Positions 1 through 10,582 of a DNA stretch of 64,000 bases are shown here, piece by piece. The translations under genes were made by a program, and so were the position numbers. The notes beneath the pieces are model-generated. The model ran no database searches, had not been told where the DNA came from, and saw nothing but the letters and a program-made list of their open reading frames with translations. Source of the stretch: Pseudoscleropodium purum (lineage: Eukaryota; Streptophyta; Bryopsida; Hypnales; Brachytheciaceae); contig OZ017797.1 in assembly GCA_963969395.1 (NCBI GenBank), positions 9,548,001-9,612,000 of the forward strand. Reading direction: 5' to 3'. Positions within the stretch are counted from its first letter, which is position 1, and each line of letters begins with the position of its first letter.

Positions 1-49
1 TTCGAATAGTCCAGTCCTGCGATTCATATCAACCAACTCCGTCCACATT
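1..49 (-). CDS. Possible coding exon of a gene running off the left edge
   Basis: On the minus strand a pyrimidine-rich tract ending in CAG (about positions 50-69) forms a good 3' splice site. The DNA after it is open in only one frame to the window edge. That frame starts with an ATG at 48-46 and gives 16 residues, MWTELVDMNRRTGLFE, of ordinary protein-like composition. The same frame is also open for about 25 codons upstream of the ATG, so the ATG could be internal. I do not recognise the protein. The surrounding 2 kb is clearly GC-richer than the repeats to the right, as expected near a gene. A chance ORF is possible in so short a stretch. Confidence 0.35.
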
Positions 50-1302
50 CTGCCGAAAGAAGGGTAGGGGTTATCCCCTTGTCGGTAGAGCACAGCCGAC
101 CAGATCCGTGCAGAGAAAATCGATCAACTCAATGGCGAGCCTCTTCCTCTATCCTGTTGTCGGCTCGGCAATGGAAGCCGCACCCGTACACTTTGCTCGC
201 ATGACTAGTGTAGTGCAAAACGATGTCTAACTCAACGTCTCTGAAGTGCAAATTTTCTGCAAGTGTAAGAATCAGAGTCGAACGTTCCAAGGCCGTTCAA
301 GGTCGCCTTCAGACCAGCATAATTATATACTACTTGCTTCCATAAAAACACAGGGCTCTATTTATGAATCAAGAAATCCTGTGCGTCTTGCTTGAGACGA
401 ACGATCCGCATTGTTGCACATTCACCAGATATTACAGCAGCTACATGGGAGGATAAACCACTGGTTGTCAAAAGTATGTGACAAAGCGCGGAAATCTGAA
501 CTACGTATTGCCCTCCACTGCAATGCCGGGAGAAGTTTTTGATAGGAGAGGAGAGGCGTACCATTAGGACGTCACCATCGACAGCATCAAGATAAAGCTG
601 ACAACAGCTGTCCTGACGCTCAGGCTGCAGGCGCTTCAAATTAGCTCCTAAAGCAGGATGATTAACATAACCCGTCCAGGCTCTCACTGCGATGCACTAC
701 GTTTAATGTACTTCCAGGTTTTGCGAGCAGGTAAAACTGAGCCTCCATTGAAGAGAAGTTCATGAGGTGTCATCGAGAATAAGAGTGAGATGAGCATTCC
801 CGTGTGGTCAGTGAATCATAGGAACCGACGGAACCCCTTTCTGGCTAAGTGATTAAAGGCAAACGATGAAAAAAAGCTCTCCAACCATAAGCTCACTGGA
901 AAGCGATTGAACTCAAGCCCGCACAGAACAACAAGAGCAACTAAAGGACAGATTATGCCTGACGTTCAACTCGAGTCAATGCACCTACTGATTTAACTTC
1001 TGTTGATCCTGTCAGAACTAGAACACGAGGTGCAAATCGAGCAGGAGCCAATCTCGATTCCACTGAAACAACGACGGGCATCACAATGCAGCCACAGCAC
1101 CGCACCTACCACGACCAATTCGAAGCCAAATGAAATCCAACTAGTTCTCCTCCAAACGAATCAAAATTAGCTTCAGCACAGTTTTGTCCTTCACTCCCCT
1201 CACCTACATCAACAGCAGCAGCACGCACACACCTACACCTCCCAACGAATCACCACGCACGGATTAAAACGTCCGGACTACAAAACACAAATGAATAAAT
1301 GC

Positions 1303-1367
1303 TCCCCCCCCCCCTCTCTCTCTCTCTCTCCCTCTCTCTCTCTCCCTCCCTCTCTCTCTCTCTCCCC
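1303..1367. repeat. C-run plus (CT)n microsatellite
   Basis: A run of C is followed by interrupted CT repeats for about 65 bp. On the minus strand this is a GA-repeat of the kind often found in plant leaders and promoters. It ends at CCCCTAG. Confidence 0.9.
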
Positions 1368-1661
1368 TAGGTCGCCCCGCCTTGGCTCACACACACGTCA
1401 CAAACGACGACACCTCTCGCTCCAGTCCACAATCAAGTAAGCAATCACAAACGCCCTGCGCGCAACCTCATCAAGACCACTCCGGACCGCGCTCACCACA
1501 CCGATTGCGCCCTCGTGTGTCTCGTTTTCCCGCTCGTTCCGTTTGCACTGACGACGTACCGAAGCTGCGAAAAAAGCCTTTTTCCAGCGAAAACTCGTGA
1601 CACCGGAGAATCCGATGAAACGGATTCGCTCACCGCCTGCCTGCTGCAACTGAAGATGCAA

Positions 1662-1687
1662 CAGCAGCAGCAGCAGCAGCAGCAGCA
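1662..1687. repeat. (CAG)n / (CTG)n microsatellite
   Basis: Nearly nine uninterrupted CAG units. Read in different frames they give Gln, Ala, Ser or Leu runs, which explains the low-complexity ORFs here. No supporting coding context was found. Confidence 0.9.
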
Positions 1688-2056
1688 ATGATCGGCCTGG
1701 CTGGCGTTGGGATTTGAGAACGCTCACAGCAACGGAGCGAGCGACTAGTGTTGTGTTCTTGCATCGCGGCCAAAAATGACGTAGACCCCCAATGAATGAG
1801 GCGAATGGACACGCCAACGAAGGACTCGGGAGGGAGTCTAAGGTACTGCTTACGACTGTATGATACCGCACACCACAATCATTCATACGCCCAGTCTAAT
1901 ACCATACCCACACTATTCTCCCTGTTTTTTTCCCAGACAGAAAAAGAGGGCTGATCTCACTGTTCTTCATCCTGATCTCATCCATCTGTCGTACCGGTTC
2001 CGCCCAGACAGACCCGGCCCATGCTAGGCGGCCAGTCATTTTCAGGCAGAGAATGG

Positions 2057-2445
2057 AAACCTACCCACTCTAATTCTACACTGGGTGCCCTGTAGTGATT
2101 TTGTATTCTTGCTCTAAGTCTCTGTTTGTGGGTATTATTCTTTTGTTGTTTTCCTCATCCACTCTAATTCTACGCAACCACTCTAATTCCTCTACGCAGC
2201 CTTGGATCAAACCGCAGATGCTCTGGTGGCGGTATTATATTCTTGTTCATTTTCGCTATGGTGTCTGTGGGTAGTTTACAATAAAGTCTAAATAACACAT
2301 TTTTTGGATTATGTTTTTAATCAGGCCTAATAGGCACTTTACTAATTCTACTCAGCCTTGGATTAAGCCGCACTTGCTTTTGTGGTGGTATTGTATTCTT
2401 GGTTTGTTGATTTTGCTATGGTGGCTCAGGGTGCTAAGGGTGGGT
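2057..2445. repeat. Three diverged tandem repeats
   Basis: Three imperfect copies begin near 2067, 2162 and 2341. They share ACTCTAATTCTAC or ACTAATTCTAC, then (in copies 2 and 3) CAGCCTTGGAT and CCGCA, then GGTATT and TATTCTTG, and a GCTATGGTG block. Copies 2 and 3 are closest and about 180 bp apart. No ORF or known repeat is recognised. Confidence 0.6.
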
Positions 2446-2762
2446 TGGTACAACAAGTCAATACTATTTTGACCCTGTTTATAATTAGGTAGAGTGGTAG
2501 TTAGTCACTAATTTTCTTACTCCTACAAACTTGCTGGGGTGGCTGCTGTGGATAGCTACGACAATGTATTTTTTTCCCAAAAAAAATTGAAGTAGGTGGA
2601 ATGACATGGCTATCATCCATATGGGTTTGTTTATTATTGATATTTGAATTCTTTTACTTCATCTTACATTGAATTGCAAACAAAGTGTTGATATTCATTT
2701 TTCAGGGGAAAAAAGAAAGTGTCATATTCACTTTATGGTACTCATTGGAATGGGTACTTCAA

Positions 2763-3663
2763 CCCCTAACATCACAAGGTCTTTTTTCCATAAAAAAAAC
2801 ACACTCAAAAACTGCCATTTCTATTGGAAAAACAAAAAACTATAATAGTTGGGGGGTGCATATCTAACTATAGGATCTTGCACTATGGTAGAGTAAGAAT
2901 GTTTGGAAGAAATTTCAAAAAAATTGACAATGTAGATTGCAAGATATTTGCATTTGAAGTGAAAAGAGTGAATATTTTTTCACTTGACATGATTAGAATA
3001 TGAGACTATGAATCTCGTTAGCTTAAATTTTTTGCACTAATGATGTATAATTTATAATTTCTTTTACGTTGAAGAAGTGAATTGAAAGTTTAGGGAAAAA
3101 AATTCAAAAACATCACTTATATAGAAGCCAGTTCAAGATTGAAGGGAAACCTAAAACATTAGTAGCTTTAAGATGGAATTGAAACACACTAATCTCAGTG
3201 GTGAGATTGTTCTAACAAGAAATCTTAATCTTGTGCTTTTTTTTAAATTGTGAAAACTAAGTTTAGAAATGAATCCTATAAGTTGTTTTTCCAAGAAGAT
3301 TCTTTGATTGCCCAAAAATCAAGATTGTCTGTGACATTCACATAACAAGTCCAAATGAAATGAATAAAAACTTCCTATGTAGATAAAAATGCAATCTATG
3401 AGAAAATAATTTTTAAATTTGTTGATTTTAAGTTTTTGTGGAACCTTTGTTATACTTGCCAAACTAAAATTTGGGCTTATTTTGCTATAACCTTTGCTTC
3501 CAAGCATTGATTGAAATAAAAGTTATATTTCCAAACAGCTTATGTATTTTTCTATCTTCACAAATAGTTTCAAAAAATCATGATGAATGTTGAAACCATA
3601 GGAGAATAAGGAGACTATCCAAAATCCATTTTGTTCACCAAGGAATCAATGGGACTTTAGGGG
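2763..3663 (+). mobile_element. TTAA-type element, long family, copy A (non-autonomous, piggyBac-like ends)
   Basis: A 901-bp copy bounded by inverted ends CCCCTAA and TTTAGGGG. The flanking tetranucleotides have decayed to TCAA and TTTA. The interior shares the family landmarks: AAAACTGCCATTTCTAT near the left end, an AGGATCTTGCA block, and a TTGCAAGATAT block. There is no ORF of meaningful length. Assignment to piggyBac-like elements rests only on the TTAA target and CCC-starting ends of the better copies. Confidence 0.6.
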
Positions 3664-4162
3664 TTTAAAATATGAAAAATTCAGTGGTTTATTTTATTGA
3701 AATTTTTGGTTAAATAAATCTATCAACTCAAACTTAAGATTTGATATTCTTCACTCTAAGAATTGATATTGGTATAATCACCTAAACTTTTTAAAATGAG
3801 AAAGAGCAATATAATAGATATTTTATGAATTTTTATAACTTTGAGAAATTACCCCAATACATGTTCTTAGAATGTAATATAAACTTTGTCAAGGTATAAT
3901 ATACTTTTGGATTTTTATTTTTTATTTTTTATTAGTCATTAATCCCTAAAAGAACAACTATCCATTCAACGGACACTTGAAAGCTTAAGTAAGGTTGCAT
4001 GAAGTCAACTTTTAATGTATGTTCACAAAATTTTGACACAATATGGGGACATTCAATTTCTCAAAAATTTCTTTTAAAAAATTGATTGGATGCCTAGATT
4101 AAATTTTACATTACCCTCAAAAAATTGTGTTGTTGGGGCAATTTAGGCTATTTTTTCTGAAT
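3664..4162. other. AT-rich spacer
   Basis: No gene, RNA or structured repeat is recognised. At 3947 the text TAATCCCTAAAAG resembles the TTAA-family terminus, but no partner end was found. Confidence 0.6.
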
Positions 4163-4736
4163 TATATAACAAAAATCCAATTTACACCAATCTATGACAT
4201 TAAGTCAAATTACTACTATCAAACTATATTAAGTATTTTATAATAGATTAATAAATTTATGATATTTTCCACATGTTAATAAAACTTTTTTGTGCAAGTG
4301 TTGATGTTTTGAAAATTCTTACAAATTCTTGTGACTTTTTTAGTTTGATTTGTAGAGAGATTTCAATAATTATAATGTTTTTAAAAAATAATTGATATTT
4401 TTCTCTAAATTGAGGATTTTGGAGTACTAAATAGTATTTATCAAATCTATTATAAAATACTTAAATATTTATTATTGATTTGATAAATATTTTATAATTA
4501 GAAAATAGGACTGAAAAATATATACTATTGGGTGTGACCTTTAAATCAATTTACTATGATTTTCATTGGAGAGGTTAGGAAAATTATTTCAAGTGCCAAA
4601 ATTGTTTCACAAACAAGTTTATGAGTCTTCACCCATTTATTTGCGAAGTCTAAATGTGAGTTTTCATTTGTGAGAGCATCTGATTTCACATTGGAAAGAA
4701 TATAGAATATAGTGTAAATTGGATTTTTGTTATATA
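4163..4736. mobile_element. Candidate MITE with 25-bp perfect inverted repeats
   Basis: A perfect 25-bp inverted repeat lies at 4163-4187 and 4712-4736, starting TATATAACAAAAATCC. Inside it is a second perfect 19-bp inverted repeat, AAGTATTTTATAATAGATT at 4231-4249 with its complement at 4444-4462. Nested inverted repeats over about 570 bp with no coding capacity are typical of a MITE. If the ends are taken as TATAAC, a TA target duplication is possible. Confidence 0.55.
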
Positions 4737-6381
4737 TTAGCAAATTCATATTCAACTTTTGAATTTAGAAGAAAAAAATATTCCTTAAGACCTAACAAAA
4801 TCAATAAATTTTGACTCCTCAGTCCTCACTGAGTGAGTTTTTCCTAGCACTTACAAGTATTTTTGGACAATTGTACATTAAATCATGTTAGTTACATATT
4901 TACTAAATTCCAAAAGTAAAATTGAATTTTCTCACATATTGAATCTTTTTTTTATTTTAACTTCCCATAGAAGAAGAAAAAATTTAAAAAAGGCAATGCA
5001 GAATGCATTGCTTATGCCAACAACTAAGGTAAAAACACCCCAAAACTGTTGTATACCCATTCCTAACAAATAGCTTTCAATTGAAAGTCTCTCCCGAAGT
5101 GCAATTAAACCATCTCCATACTCGATTGCAATTCATTGACTACTCATCCTTTGGATTTTGGTTTCCTGACAAAGCTACATGACAATTTTAATGGCAAGCC
5201 TAGGGAACTTTTAATTTGAAAATTTGTAGTAATTACATGTCTTATCTAAAAACATTGACTAATTTTTGTTCTAAAAATCTATGATTTTTAATTCCTAATA
5301 CCACAAAAATATTTTTTTCTTCAAAAAAATGACTTGCAACTATGGTGAATTAGTTATATTTGACACCTTTGGGTGTTTTCACCATATACCCCAATTATCC
5401 ATTCCAATACAAATTCTCTTTATACAAATCTACCCCAATTTTCCATTTTAGACCTCTTCATGGCAATTAAAATTTCCCCTTAGTAGTTATAGTAGCCGAC
5501 CCATCTCTAATCACCTCCCTCATTCTCCTGATATAATCTATTCTGTTTCTAATTGGCACAAGATGAACAACGATAATTTATGGCACAGTTCCCAACGCAG
5601 TTATGGCACATTATTATTGGCTACAAGACCCACAATATTGCGACCAGACCTTGGTTGATTTCGCAATCAACCTGTGGTCAGAAATAAAAAGGTCTGTATC
5701 ACCATTACAGGTCAAAGAGAATCTTCCACTAAAATATTCATAGTAATTCATCGTTTCGTGTAACAAAACCCTATAAAAAAAATACAAAATCCTTTCTGTA
5801 CATGGGAAAAATTACGAATTCAAAAAAACCTATACTCTAAATATGCGTAATTGCTTAAGCGGTTGGAAATGGGTATGTCTACCCTAAGTGAAGTCTGCTG
5901 TAGGTCAAGGTCAATGTGATGAGACTCACGCATCAGGTCTGACCGACTCTGTTCCCACTGCCTTGCAGACCCCCATTCCGTCCTGTTCAGCTTTTCTCTC
6001 TCTTTTATTACCAGTTTACCCTTTACGCGTGCTGCTATTCGTTTGTTTGTTTGTCTCTGGTCTGAAAACTGAAGAGAATAACCATCATCGCCAACATTAT
6101 TACTCATCCCCTTCATTCATTGATTTGTGAATGTCTTGTGTTGTGCGTCTTCATGACTTGCAATGACCATTTTCAACTCATTGGATGTGAGATTTTTTTT
6201 TTTACTAGAGTTGCTCGAGTTCGAGGAGTGATGCGTTACCGTACGTAAGGTGGTTAGATTTGGCATAAATGAAGCCATTTGGGGAGAAATTTTGAAAATG
6301 ACTCGTGTCATGTTAGAATGTGAGGAGGACCTTTTAAAAATCTAATGGACATAGTATGGTCACCAAACTCTTGGCCCTTAA
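4737..6381. other. Intergenic, no gene seen
   Basis: Mostly AT-rich. A GC-richer patch at about 5500-6300 holds a short perfect hairpin, GGTTGATT-TCGC-AATCAACC, at 5653-5672. ORFs of up to 98 codons are not recognisable. CCTGTGGTC at 5671 and GGTTGGAAATGGGT near 5862 recur near 33673 and 33878, so this patch may be an old copy of the sequence there. Confidence 0.5.
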
Positions 6382-7305
6382 CTCCTAAGGATTTTTGACT
6401 ATGTTTTCACCAAAAACACTTAAAAAATGGCCGCTTCTAATACAAATATCAAATTTTAGAAGAAAAACATTTTTGGATACATGTAACCGTGGGATCTTGT
6501 AATACACTAGTTTGAAAAGATGGGGAATTTTTAAAAAAAAATTCCACCATGTAAATTGCAAGATATTAGTGTTTGAATTGACAAAAACTCTTTTTTGAGC
6601 CTTAAAAAAAAAATAGGGTAGCTGCACTCCAAAAAGTCACATTTGAATGAAAAAATGTCTAAAATGGTGGTAAGTCTTTGAATTCATTCTTCAAGGAAAG
6701 TTGGCTATGTGCTTGAATTTTTTTTAATTATTTGGAATTGTACAATAGATAGGGGAAAAATAGTAAGTAGAAAGAAGTAGCAAATGATTCAAAACACTAA
6801 ATTGTTAAGAATTTAATTATGGAATTGTAAAATGCAAATCCCAATGGTTGTAATAAAGTACTAAACAATCTACATGATATGTTTTTATTTGATTTTTTCA
6901 AGAAATATTAAAAATTGAGTTAAATAAAAGAGTCAAAAGTTTATTTTAGAATAGGGAATCCATAATTGCTCGCAAACTACAACATCTCATATTTTTCATC
7001 TCATAAATCAAAATGGAATGATTCAGGGCTTTCCACACAAATATATATAATTTCAAATTTTTATTTTTGAAAAAAGTGATATTTTAAGAATTTTTGGATT
7101 GCCCACTAAGCATTGAAAATTGCATATCATACAATAGTTTTTGAATTGTGTAATCAAAAGTTATGAAAATTGTTGGGCCTTAAAGATACTCTTTGGATAC
7201 ATGTTGTGTGAAAATTTCAAAGAAAAAAAAGGAAAAATCCCATTCATAGTGAATTGCCCAAAACTGCTATGTTGTCAAAAAAAATGCAGTTTGGTCTTTT
7301 AGGGG
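6382..7305 (+). mobile_element. TTAA-type element, long family, copy B
   Basis: A 924-bp copy flanked on both sides by intact TTAA (6378-6381 and 7306-7309). The ends are CTCCTAAGGA and the complement of CCCCTAAAAGACC. It has the same interior landmarks and order as copies A, C and F. Reading frames are short and not conserved between copies, so it is non-autonomous. Confidence 0.7.
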
Positions 7306-7522
7306 TTAAAAGAAACAATTACTTGCATAAAATTGAGTTACAAAAGTTACCTTGGTGGCTTTGCAGTCTTTTTAGAAGGGTTAAATAAAGATTTTAGAAA
7401 GATTGGCTAGTGCACTTTCAAGACAGTCATCCAACTCCTAATCCCTAAAAGACAAGGGGTGCAAAAATTCATGTTGCAAAAGCTACTTGGTGGTCTTGTT
7501 AATAGTATTTTACTTGAGTTAA
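7306..7522. repeat. Local duplication between two TTAA elements
   Basis: Two related segments (about 7320-7380 and 7460-7515) share GTTACAAAAG/GTTGCAAAAG and CTTGGTGG. The text GATTGGCTAGTGCACTTT (near 7400) recurs as GATTAGGCTAGTGCACTTT just right of copy C (near 8460). The DNA beside this family has therefore been duplicated with it. Confidence 0.5.
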
Positions 7523-8440
7523 CCCCTAAAGGACCAAGGCCTTTTTTCTACCAAAAAACACTCAAAACTGCCATTTCTATAGTAAAAAGTAAAAAGTATT
7601 TAAAATTTGTTTTTTTTTCACATATAACCATATTATCTTACATCTAACTAATATGACAATGTGTGGAAAAAATTTCAGAATTTTTGACCACACAAATTGC
7701 AAGATATCTACGTTTAAAGTAGAAAAATCAAGTTTTCAGCACATTATGAGACTAGATTTTTTGACTTTGAACATTTTTAACTCTAATTTTTTGCACTATA
7801 GAGTTTTGAGCTTTAAATTTTATAGTATATAATTGAGTTGAGAGTCTAGGAAAAAAATAATAATTCAAAAAAACTTAATTTTTATTCTTTAAGAAATTAT
7901 TAAGTAGAAGTAGGTATGAGATAGAAGGAAAATCTAAATTATTAATATCTTTAAAATGGAATTCAAATGCACTAATACCAATGGTGAGATTGTTTTAGCA
8001 AGCAAGATAAACCACGTGAAACTTTTTTTTTGTAAAAATTGTAAAAATTGCATTAAAAAATGAATCCTACAAGTTATTTTTTCAAGAACATGCTTTAATT
8101 GCCCAAAAAACAAGATTGTCTATAACTTTCTCATAATGAATCCAAATGTAATAAATCAAAGCTTTTCATGTACAAAAGAACATAATCTAAGAGGAAAAAA
8201 AAAATTTTAATTTAAATTTCTGAATTTTTTTTTGCTGCTCTACATCCCTTGTTTTGAGCTTATTTGGGCATAACTTTTGTTCCCAAGCACTAATTGAAAA
8301 AAAAAAAATCATATTCCCCAAAAGCTAATCAATTCTTCTATCTTCAAAAAAAGTTTCAAAAAATCAAGAAATAATTTCAGCCTGTAGGTACCTGCCCGAA
8401 ATCCCATTTGTCCCCTGAAGAGACAATGGTCCTTTAGGGG
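7523..8440 (+). mobile_element. TTAA-type element, long family, copy C (best-preserved ends)
   Basis: This 918-bp element lies between TTAA at 7519-7522 and TTAA at 8441-8444. Its inverted ends match perfectly over CCCCTAAAGGACCA (14 bp beyond the TTAA). TTAA duplication with ends starting CCC is the known signature of the piggyBac superfamily. No transposase is encoded, so this would be a non-autonomous derivative. The terminus also resembles the plant telobox AACCCTAAA but carries an extra C. Confidence 0.75.
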
Positions 8441-8491
8441 TTAAAGAGAGATTTTACAAAGATTAGGCTAGTGCACTTTGTGTACATTGTA

Positions 8492-9896
8492 CAGTGGTGT
8501 ACCAATCAAATTGGCATTTTCAAATTCACAGTGAAAGACATTTTAGTAGTGACAACTTTGACAGCCTCTTAAAAGCTGGAAAGTTGGAATTTTACCATGA
8601 AATTTTGTCACAACATCACCATTATGTTAATAACATGTGTACCAAATCTATAGGCCAAAAAATTCACCAAAAAAAGATATTCAAAATCTACCAACATGTA
8701 TAGTTGACAGAATATTTTCACTACTACCAACTTTGATAGCCTTTCAAGAATTGAAATTAAAAAAATTGCCATGAAAGTTTTGGCATAAGACTATCTATAT
8801 GTTTCTTACATATGTAAAAAGTTTCAAGTCCAAAAGATTTATTTAAAATAAGATATCCACAATCTACCAACATGTATAGTTGTGAGAAATAATTTCACTA
8901 TTGCCAACTTTCACACTATCCCAAGGGCTGAAAAATTGTTTATTTATCACGAATTTTTTTTCATGAGGATCACTTCTATATTAGTAATATGTGTGCCAAA
9001 TTTCAAGGTCAAATGATTCACACAAAAGATATATTTGAAATAAACCAACATATGTAGTTGTGAGAATGATTTGTTTGGCCCTTGGGATAGTGTCATGTTA
9101 TAGGTAAAGTTTTAGACGGATGTAGAAAATCATTTTCACAACTATACATATTGGTAGATTTAAAATATCTTTTTTTATGTGCATCTTTTGGCCTTGTAAT
9201 TTAACACATTTTTTTTTATCAACATAGAGATGGTCTTATGCCAAAAAGTTCATAACTTAAAATTAGAATTCAGTCCAAAGGAGGATATTGAAGTTGGAAA
9301 CTTTAAAATTGTTTTTTACAACTACATATGTTGGTAGATTTTGAATATCTTTTTTTATATGATTTTTTTAGCCTTGAAATTTTTCACACATATTAGAAGT
9401 ATAGAAATAATTTTGTAACAAAAATTTCATAGTAAATAAGCAAGTTTTCAATCCTAGGGAGGGTGTTAAAGTTGGTAATAGCAAAATGGTTTCTGATTGT
9501 TTCTCAAAACAACACATGTTGGTAGATTATGAATATATCTTTTTTGTGTTGATCTTTTAGCCTTGAAATTTGGAACATATATTATTGACAAAGAAAACTT
9601 ATTGTTCCAAAATTTCATGGAAATTTTTTTTTTCAGTCCTTAGGAGGTTGTCAAAGTCGGTAGTAGTAGAAAAAAAGTTTCATAGCTACACATGTTGGTA
9701 GATTTTGAATATCTTTATTCTAATAAATTTCTTGGCCTTTAAATTTTGTACAAGTCTTTTTAACATAATGATGTTGTGTCAAAAATTTCGTAATACAATG
9801 CTAGTTTTTTAGCTCTCAAGAGGATGTTGAAGTTGGTAGTACTAAAATTTCTTTCACTGCAAATTCAAAAACGCCATTTTGATTGGTACTCCATTA
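8492..9896. mobile_element. Fold-back element built of inverted arrays of about 180-bp units
   Basis: The left arm (8492 to about 9070) holds three direct units of about 180 bp. Each carries a form of ATCTACCAACATGTATAGTTG (near 8683, 8870 and 9045). The right arm (about 9080-9896) holds four units in the opposite orientation (near 9147, 9327, 9510 and 9690). The outer ends are inverted repeats: CAGTGGTGTACCAATCAAA on the left, and GATTGGTACTCCATTA on the right. TA dinucleotides lie outside both ends. TA targets and CAGTG-type ends suit a Tc1/mariner-derived element. No transposase ORF is present. Confidence 0.7.
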
Positions 9897-10095
9897 TACA
9901 ATCTGTTAAAAATAATGGTTTAGAAATTTATTTTAAAATTACTATATATCATTACTACTAGGACAAGTAGTGTGAAAGTTTAAAAATGCCATTTTGATTG
10001 GTACCCCACTATATTATTTGTTAAAAATAGTGGTTTAGAAATCTATTTTAAAATTATTATATATCATTATCATTAGGACAAGTAGTGTGAAAGTT
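9865..10095. repeat. 115-bp tandem duplication containing the fold-back right end
   Basis: The text from AAAACGCCATTTTGATTGGT through TAGTGTGAAAGTT occurs twice with a period of 115 bp (GCCATTTTGATTGGTAC starts at 9873 and 9988). The element end therefore exists twice and its true right border could be 9896 or 10011. The second, closer match to the left end reads GGTACCCCACTA. Confidence 0.75.
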
Positions 10096-10578
10096 ATGCA
10101 GCTTCTTGTTTTGCGGGTAATGTTAGTAAATTCTTGAGAAAATATTTTATTGGATCTGTTTTTTAACACAATTTTAACAATTTAAAAAAAAATTATACAT
10201 AGTTTTTAAAACAATCTCACAATTGGAATTAGTGTATTTCAATTCTATTTTAGAGCTATCAAGAATTTTGTTTTTTCTCAACTCAATTGTTTGTAATTCA
10301 TAATTTGTTGTACAAAAAGTTTTAATTCACATTTTAGTACAAAATTTTCAATTCAGTCAATTCAAAGCCAAAGTATCTAGTTAGATTAAGTAAAAAGAAC
10401 ATTTTCTTCACTTTAAATGCTTATTTCTTGTAATCAATGCATTTAAAGTTTTTGAAATTTCTTCTAAACATTTACATACTAGTATAATGCAAGATTTTGT
10501 AATAGGATATACTAAAGAAAGAAATGTTAAATTCTTTGTTTTTTGCCAAAAAAAAAAAAGGCCTTAGCACTTTAAGGG
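10096..10578 (-). mobile_element. TTAA-type element, long family, copy D (truncated)
   Basis: A minus-orientation copy. Its own left end (on this strand the right border) is intact: CTTTAAGGG followed by TTAA at 10579-10582. The landmark GCAAGATTTTGTAATAGGA near 10489 is present. Only about half the usual 0.92 kb remains. The other half is missing or replaced by the fold-back element and its duplicated end. Confidence 0.6.
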
Positions 10579-10582
10579 TTAA

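Larger units (their letters stand above)
50..2056 (-). promoter_or_regulatory. GC-rich region, possible 5' UTR, intron and promoter of the left-edge gene
   Basis: This 2-kb stretch is compositionally unlike the AT-rich DNA that follows. It contains a pyrimidine/GA microsatellite and a CAG/CTG microsatellite, both common in plant 5' regions. On the minus strand GGCGGTGAGC near 1634-1643 could be a 5' splice site that pairs with the acceptor near 50. ORFs of 162, 109 and 82 codons are present, but none resembles a known family and at least one lacks an ATG start. I infer leader or promoter sequence rather than coding sequence. The transcription start cannot be placed. Confidence 0.3.

Noticed and set aside
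1398..1886. 162-codon minus-strand ORF, the longest in the left region
   Set aside because: It reads through the CTG repeat (poly-Leu) and lower-complexity sequence, resembles no known family, and fits better as leader or promoter DNA.
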